64,000 nt of DNA from assembly GCA_047967505.1 (NCBI GenBank), contig CM106541.1; one strand, written 5' to 3'. Below are positions 58,627 through 64,000 of this stretch, piece by piece. The DNA comes from Dipteris shenzhenensis (taxonomy: Eukaryota; Polypodiophyta; Polypodiopsida; Gleicheniales). The notes beneath the pieces were generated by a model. The model ran no database searches, was not told where the DNA came from, and saw only the letters and a program-made list of their open reading frames with translations. The first letter of the stretch is position 1. Each line of letters opens with the position of its first letter. A program made the translations under genes and the position numbers.

Positions 58627-59475
58627 GGGGAGAGAGAGAGAGAGAGATTTATTAACATCTATAGGAGGCCTCATGGGCCTATGAGACAAAGTGCAAAACC
58701 AAAGTAACTCATACAAGCCGCTATGGGCTGAAGCAAAGGGCTCACTAAGGCCCTTGCTGAAAGCTAAAGTGCCAAACTAGTGAGCAAAATGTAGAGTAGC
58801 AAAATAGTAGTATCAAGTGCCCACAGCAAACACTCCTAGTATACGCACAAGCTCCATATATCTAGGTACCCTCCTGGCTCTCTGATGAGATGTGAGGAGC
58901 TCTCGTATCTGTGTCAATCGAGCTATCTCTCAAGGTGGCAGAGGGTGTGCTCTCCTCAATCTTATTATCCAATGGGCTACGTCAAGGGTGATGCCTCGTC
59001 TCTGGCGGTCTCCTCTGAGGAGGGCTGAAATAGACCGGACCTCGATCGTGCGTGCTCTGGTCACTCTCCGTGTATCTAGGTATACGCACAGGCTCCATAT
59101 ATCTAGGTACCCTCCTGGCTCTCTGATGAGATGTGAGGAGCTCTCGTAATTCTGTCAATCGAGCTATCTCTCAAGGTGGCGGAGGGTGTGCTCTCCTCAA
59201 TCTTTGTATCCAATGGGCTACGTCAAGGGTGATGCCTCGTCTTTGGCGGTCTCCTCTGAGGAGGGCTGAAATAGACCGGACCTCGATCGTGCGTGCTCTG
59301 GTCACTCACCGTGATGCATGTGGAGTGTGTGCCTCTCGTCTGGTAGCATCATGGCAGTGACTGTCACTACTAATCCATGATGCTCTCATCTCGTCAAGCT
59401 CCTCTCCCTCAGCCTCCCTGGTGGCTGACTCAGATGCATAGAAGTCTGTGACACGTGTTTGTGCTTGGTCAATCT
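58627..59475 (-). mobile_element. LINE subfamily 2 3' end with internal tandem duplication, antisense
   Basis: The (GA)n tail at 58629-58647 and TTTATTAACATCTATAGG mark the 3' end. A segment of about 240 bp is present twice (about 58840-59080 and 59081-59320), each with ATATATCTAGGTACCCTCC, GTCAATCGAGCTATCTCTC and ACCTCGATCGTGCGTGCTC. The part after the second copy encodes the DFYASESATREAEGEELDE end of the protein on the minus strand. Confidence 0.75.
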
Positions 59476-59532
59476 CCAATGGGTCTATGAGACTGAAAGA
59501 AAACCTGATACAAATCACAGTAAGGGGGGGGG

Positions 59533-59577
<45 letters not shown>
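59476..59577 (-). repeat. LINE tail remnant and (GA)n microsatellite
   Basis: CAATGGGTCTATGAGACTG is a LINE 3' signature cut short. A G run (59524-59534) and about 40 bases of GA repeat follow. The repeat is the tail of the next antisense LINE. Confidence 0.75.
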
Positions 59578-59578
<1 letters not shown>

Positions 59579-62500
59579 AAGTTTATTAAAGTCTTCGGAA
59601 GACCGATGGGTCTATGAGACTATGAAAAACCTGGTACAAACAAGCGATGGTAGTGGAGCTACTAAACGAGCATCCACACCAATGCAAAATGCACAAAATG
59701 CAGAGTGATAGTACTAAGTCCTAAGTACAACATAGTCATGTCAGTGGTCGACTATATATCAATTTCATCATCATCATCATCAGGACATCAGGGTGGATGA
59801 GGCAATGGGGACATGAAATCGGCGATAGTGTGCTGTCGGCCAGTTACGGGTGCAGCCCTGGCACGTCTCCTGGTCATAGCTCTACGTCAAACCAGGGCTA
59901 CTGTGACCCCTGGGGCTCCGACTCTGAACAGGGAGGGGATGTTCTTAAGTGTGATATGTGTGTCAACCCTCTATCTGAGGTGTCGGGTCACTAGCTGTTG
60001 GTTACGGTCACGTCGATGCCTCATCTCATGGGGGTCCATGTGCTCTGGCTGAAAAAACTCCGTGATAGAGCTCTGAGAGGGATCGGCCGAGGAAAAAATC
60101 TACTCTTGTCTCCGTGCTCGAAGTATCCTCTCACGGTGTCTGAGTCCCTCATGAATGAAACCTGCCAAACATCGTTGGTTTGAGTAGGAGAGGAATCGGG
60201 CCAAAATCCTATAGCTATCTCTGAAGAGGCAGTAGAAACGCCCTCGGATCTCATAGTAAACAGGACATTTGAAGATGAAGTGCTCCTCTGTCTCAACCTC
60301 CTGCATGTCACATAATGTGCATATGCACCTCTCCCTAGGTAGTTGCTCTACTTTGCTGCTCTCAATACGAAGTCTATGTGAAGAGACCCGAAATTGCCCA
60401 ATAGAGATCCTCAATGAGTGGGGTAAGTAGATCTATATGTATCCTGGGGGGTCCATGAAACCCTTAGTTGTGATATGTAAGAAGTGATCTGTGTAGAAGC
60501 TAAGCTTCACTGGAGTTCACTCGGTCCCAACCAGGTCCGAAATGTGTGTAACTGTAAGAGACGGATCACGTGGTTGACCTCATGTGATAGGAGGGGAGAA
60601 AACGGAGCATCCATGCTGTACTGGAAGGGAGGTAGTCTATCCGTGTGGAGCCCTAGTTGTTCAAACCATCTCTCTGTGCGTGCATACCAGCATCTCGCTT
60701 CCCCTCATGCTCTACAAGTGCCATAGAAGAGGACAGTGCTAGCCATGGTAGCCAGCTACGCCCAGAGGTGTAATCCCCATACTCCGTGACTCGATACAGA
60801 TACGTGATGACCTAAAATGCAGCATCTAGCTGCAATGGGGTTCACCCAAACTCAGCCTCAATGATCTGGTAAGGAACAGATGGCTTACCACTAATCATCC
60901 GTGATAACATGAGAACCTGTAGCTGCTCCACACGGGCACTCTGTATTTGACAGATCTAGCCCCCAACAAGGGCTGCCGTACATCCCCACTGGACGGACCA
61001 AGGAGTCAAAAAGCAACCCCTTGGTTCGTGGATCTTGAAAGTGCGAGTGGAAGCACTAGTCTGACCAATGAAGCATACCCTCTGCTCAAGCATTCCTGCA
61101 TCGTGGGTCTCATAGTGAAGATGGGTCCGGAAAAGATAACCCCAAGATAAGTGTATGATGAAACTATCTCAACAGGTGACCCATCAAATGTGAACTGCTC
61201 CTGGTGCATGATGGCTCGAGATGTATTGAAGATCATGACCTTGGTTTTATCCAGGTTGACCTTCAAATCTCATGGGACTCACAAAGGGACTGTAGTGCGT
61301 CAATGTGTCTCTGGAGCCCCTCTGCTCAAGAAGACAAGAGAGCCACATCATCTACGTAAAGCAATATCCGGATTAGCGTGCCGGCAAGAGAGCAACCTAC
61401 CCCCCCTGTGTCTATATCACTGTCTCAAGCTCGTCAATGTAGAGGCCAAACAAGGTAGGTGATAATGGACACCCTTGTTTGACCCTGATAGTGCTCATGA
61501 TCTCATCTGTCCACCCAGATCATACCCGGACTCTGCCTGAAACTCTCTCGTAAAGTGCCATGACAGCCCAAATGATCTCCTGATCATAATTTAAATCCTA
61601 TAGGCGTCGTATGAGGCGGGCTCAAGGAACCATGTCAAATGCCTTGCAAAAATCCACAAAGCAACAATAAACCCTTTGCTTCCGTGTCCTCGCCTCCTCG
61701 ATGATACATCTGAGCATGAGAATGTGGTCCATGGTTCCATGATCATGCCGGAATCCGGCCTGTCCTGTTGCTCTAAGTCCTCGACACTCTGCAAATCTAT
61801 TGACCTCGGAATCAAATACTGATGCATAAATCTTGGACATGGCATGTCTAATCATAATGGTCTTGTAGTTCTCCGGGCTCATGGGAACCCCTGCCTTGTG
61901 GATGGGTGAGATAGTGTTAATGGTCCAGGTGCGTGAAAACCCCAAACAAACAGCTTCATTAAAGAGCTTTGCTAAGATCGGGGCTAGGAGGTTAATCCCA
62001 TATGCAATGAACTCAATGCATAGTCCCTCATGATCCTTCGCTCGGCCATTATGAAGTTTCATTACAGCATTTTACTCCCCCTAGTGAAGAGGGTGCAGGA
62101 AGTGGGACGTGGCAGATGTGAGGCTAGGAACTGCTGGCTGATTTGGGATGTCATAAAGTATGCGTGCATAATCATGCGAGACTTGAGTGTCAGTGAGTGG
62201 TGATGGGGACCGTCCCTCTAGAAATCTCCGCCAAAAGTCCTTAAGAGTTGTTACTAAATAAAATGTTCAGTAACTCCTCGTTCTGGCAAACGAAGTTTAG
62301 TTTCTTTCTGCGTACCAGTCGACGGTACTCGCGTAGCATCGCTGGTTCGCTCGAAAGACTGTTTTTGGTTTCAAATCTGAGCTGGCGGCGTAAAGCCTTA
62401 CACTCATCATCGTACCAACTATTACAGGGTACAATTCCAGGGGGTGGTGGGCGGGTGGAGCGGGTGGTGTGGGGGAAAGCGTGAATGGCAGCCTCATGTA

Positions 62501-63312
62501 GTGAGCGGGTGACAAGGGCAGCACAATCCTCTAAAAGGGGTATGAAGTCAATATAAGCGAGAAGTATGTACAGACGGCCAGAGTAAGGAGGTGAGTGATC
62601 CCGATCAAAGCGTATATCGTGGTAGGTGGAGTAAGCACTGAGTGGGGTGGAAGGTGTTGTGCGAAGGGAGGTGGAGATGCTAAAGAAAAGGTATGTATGA
62701 TCAGCCCCTAGGGGGAGAGGTGCTATAGTGAAGTCAGTAATGCAAGATGTGAAGACAGGGAATCCCATGATGTAATCAACAACAGTGGAGCCCCCCCCAT
62801 GTGGAAAGCATGTGAAACCACCTGAAACGGGCCATTTGCCAAGACCATTATAGATAATGAGATCATGTATCCTGCCGAGGTCTAATGGGGCCTACCCATA
62901 AGATCAGAATGGACCTCGCCTGTCAGCCGAAATCCATAGCATGCCTGCCTCCTCAAGGTCAATATCTGGCAGTAGAGTGGAATCATCTCTGAAGTCAAGA
63001 AGTGCTACTTGACGGGCCCTTGTCCTCGCGTAGTTTCCCACTAGAAGGACTTCTCCGCGGCTAGAGAAGTCAACGATGGATTGATAAAGGGCAGCAAATG
63101 GGGATGTCTCATCATCACCTCGGATATCTCTGGCAAAGTGGGAGGTCTCAGGGGGGAAGTAGCAAACTGCGACAAATAGATCCCGGCTGTTCATGTGTCG
63201 AATCCGGATCCAAAGAAATCTAGAATGTGTCTCTCTGCTCTATTGAAATGGTCCCCCGAAGTGTGGATTTGAAAATGAATGCAACTCCACCTGAACCTCG
63301 AACTCCTCCTGT
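59578..63312 (-). mobile_element. LINE subfamily 1, nearly full length, antisense
   Basis: From the tail GAAAGAAAGTTTATTAAAG leftwards, the minus strand carries, 5' to 3': endonuclease (63194-62904 with DLFVAVCYFPPE and LLVGN; 62768-62241 with [16 protein letters not shown]); RT (62062-61591 with NGRAKDHEGLCIEFI, CCFVDFCKAFDMVP; YVDD near 61345; 61266-61006 with [26 protein letters not shown]); and the C-terminal CTLCDMQEVETEEHFIFKCP (60414-60100). It is about 3.7 kb and highly similar to the LINE at 19.1-23.3 kb. Frameshifts break it throughout. Confidence 0.85.
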
Positions 63313-64000
63313 ACCCCTCGACAAACTTCTCGTTCCGGCAAACGAAGTTTAGTTTCTTTCTGCGTACCAGTCGACGGTACTCGCGTAGCATCTCTGCTCG
63401 AAAGACTATTTTTGGTTTCAAATCTGAGCTGGCGGCGTAAAGCCTTACACTCATCATCGTACCAACTATTTCAGGATACGATCCTAGGGGGTGGTAGGTG
63501 GGTGGAGCGGGTGGTGTGAGGGAAAGCGTGGAGGGTAATTTTTTGTAGTGAGCGGGTGACTAGGGCAGCACGATCCTCTAATAGGGGTATGAAGTCAATA
63601 TAAGCGAGAAGTATGTACAGACAGCCAGAGTCAATAGGTGAGTGATCGCAATCAAGCGTATATCATGATAGGTGGAGTAAGAGCTCAGTGGGGTGGAAGG
63701 TGATGTGCTACAGGGAGTGGAAATGCTAAAGAAAAGATAGGTATGATCAGCCCCTGGAGGGAGAGGTGCTACGGTAAAATCAGTGATGCGGGATGTGAAG
63801 GCAGGGGATCTCATGATGTAATCAACAACGCTAGAGCCTCTCCCATGTGGAAAGCACGTGAAACCACCTGAGGTGGGCCATCTGTCAAGACCATTATAAA
63901 TAAGGAGATCATGCATTCTGCCAAGGTCTAATAGGGCTTGCCCATAAGATGTGATTGGACCTAGTCTATCAACCGAAACCCGTAGCATACCTACATCCTC
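63313..64000 (-). mobile_element. Second antisense LINE copy running off the window
   Basis: The sequence from AAGTTTAGTTTCTTTCTGCG at about 63345 repeats 62290 onward. It includes the minus-strand connector and the endonuclease end (63988-63578: YNGLDRWPTSGGFTCFPHG, SSVVDYIMRSPAF). Its RT side is missing at the junction near 63312, where endonuclease sequence of the other copy adjoins. It is either a tandem duplication inside one LINE or two copies joined by recombination. Confidence 0.75.

Overview
The window is nuclear DNA of a land plant with a large, repeat-rich genome. The evidence is spliced exons with GT–AG borders, very large introns, Ty1/copia, Ty3/gypsy, LINE, TRIM-like and hAT-like remnants, and no bacterial-style gene packing. 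A fern or gymnosperm would fit the giant introns and LINE load, but the sequence alone does not settle the lineage.

One host gene runs left to right through almost the whole window. I recognise it as listerin (LTN1), the E3 ubiquitin ligase of ribosome-associated quality control. Seven consecutive exons lie at 6374-6451, 6540-6631, 10837-10939, 18473-18625, 32789-33465, 56294-56816 and 57107-57648. They join in phase into about 722 codons of the N-terminal HEAT-repeat half. The start exon is not seen and should lie left of the window. The C-terminal RWD and RING exons should lie beyond 57.6 kb or to the right. The introns are 88 bp, 4.2, 7.5, 14.2, 22.8 and 0.29 kb, and nearly everything else listed here is mobile DNA inside them.

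Layout: 0-5.7 kb, a Ty1/copia element broken mainly by in-frame stops. 5.7-10.8 kb, LTN1 exons 1-2 of the window, LINE ends and a gypsy gag scrap. 10.8-18.6 kb, a foldback repeat, a decayed copia and LINE scraps between exons 3 and 4. 18.6-32.8 kb, a long antisense LINE, a sense LINE, an L1-like antisense LINE and a TRIM-like element. 32.8-33.5 kb, exon 5. 33.5-56.3 kb, the largest intron, with tandem duplications, copia scraps, three kinds of LINE and two insertions of an unrecognised element. 56.3-57.7 kb, exons 6 and 7. 58.0-64.0 kb, stacked antisense LINE copies.

The most interesting non-gene signal is that unrecognised element (43704-45634 and 46777-49643). Both copies begin TGTG and end CAATC(A/G), both sit in LINE 3' regions, and both are flanked by a 4-bp ACGT duplication. 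The copies also encode a repeated peptide module of about 70 residues that I cannot assign.
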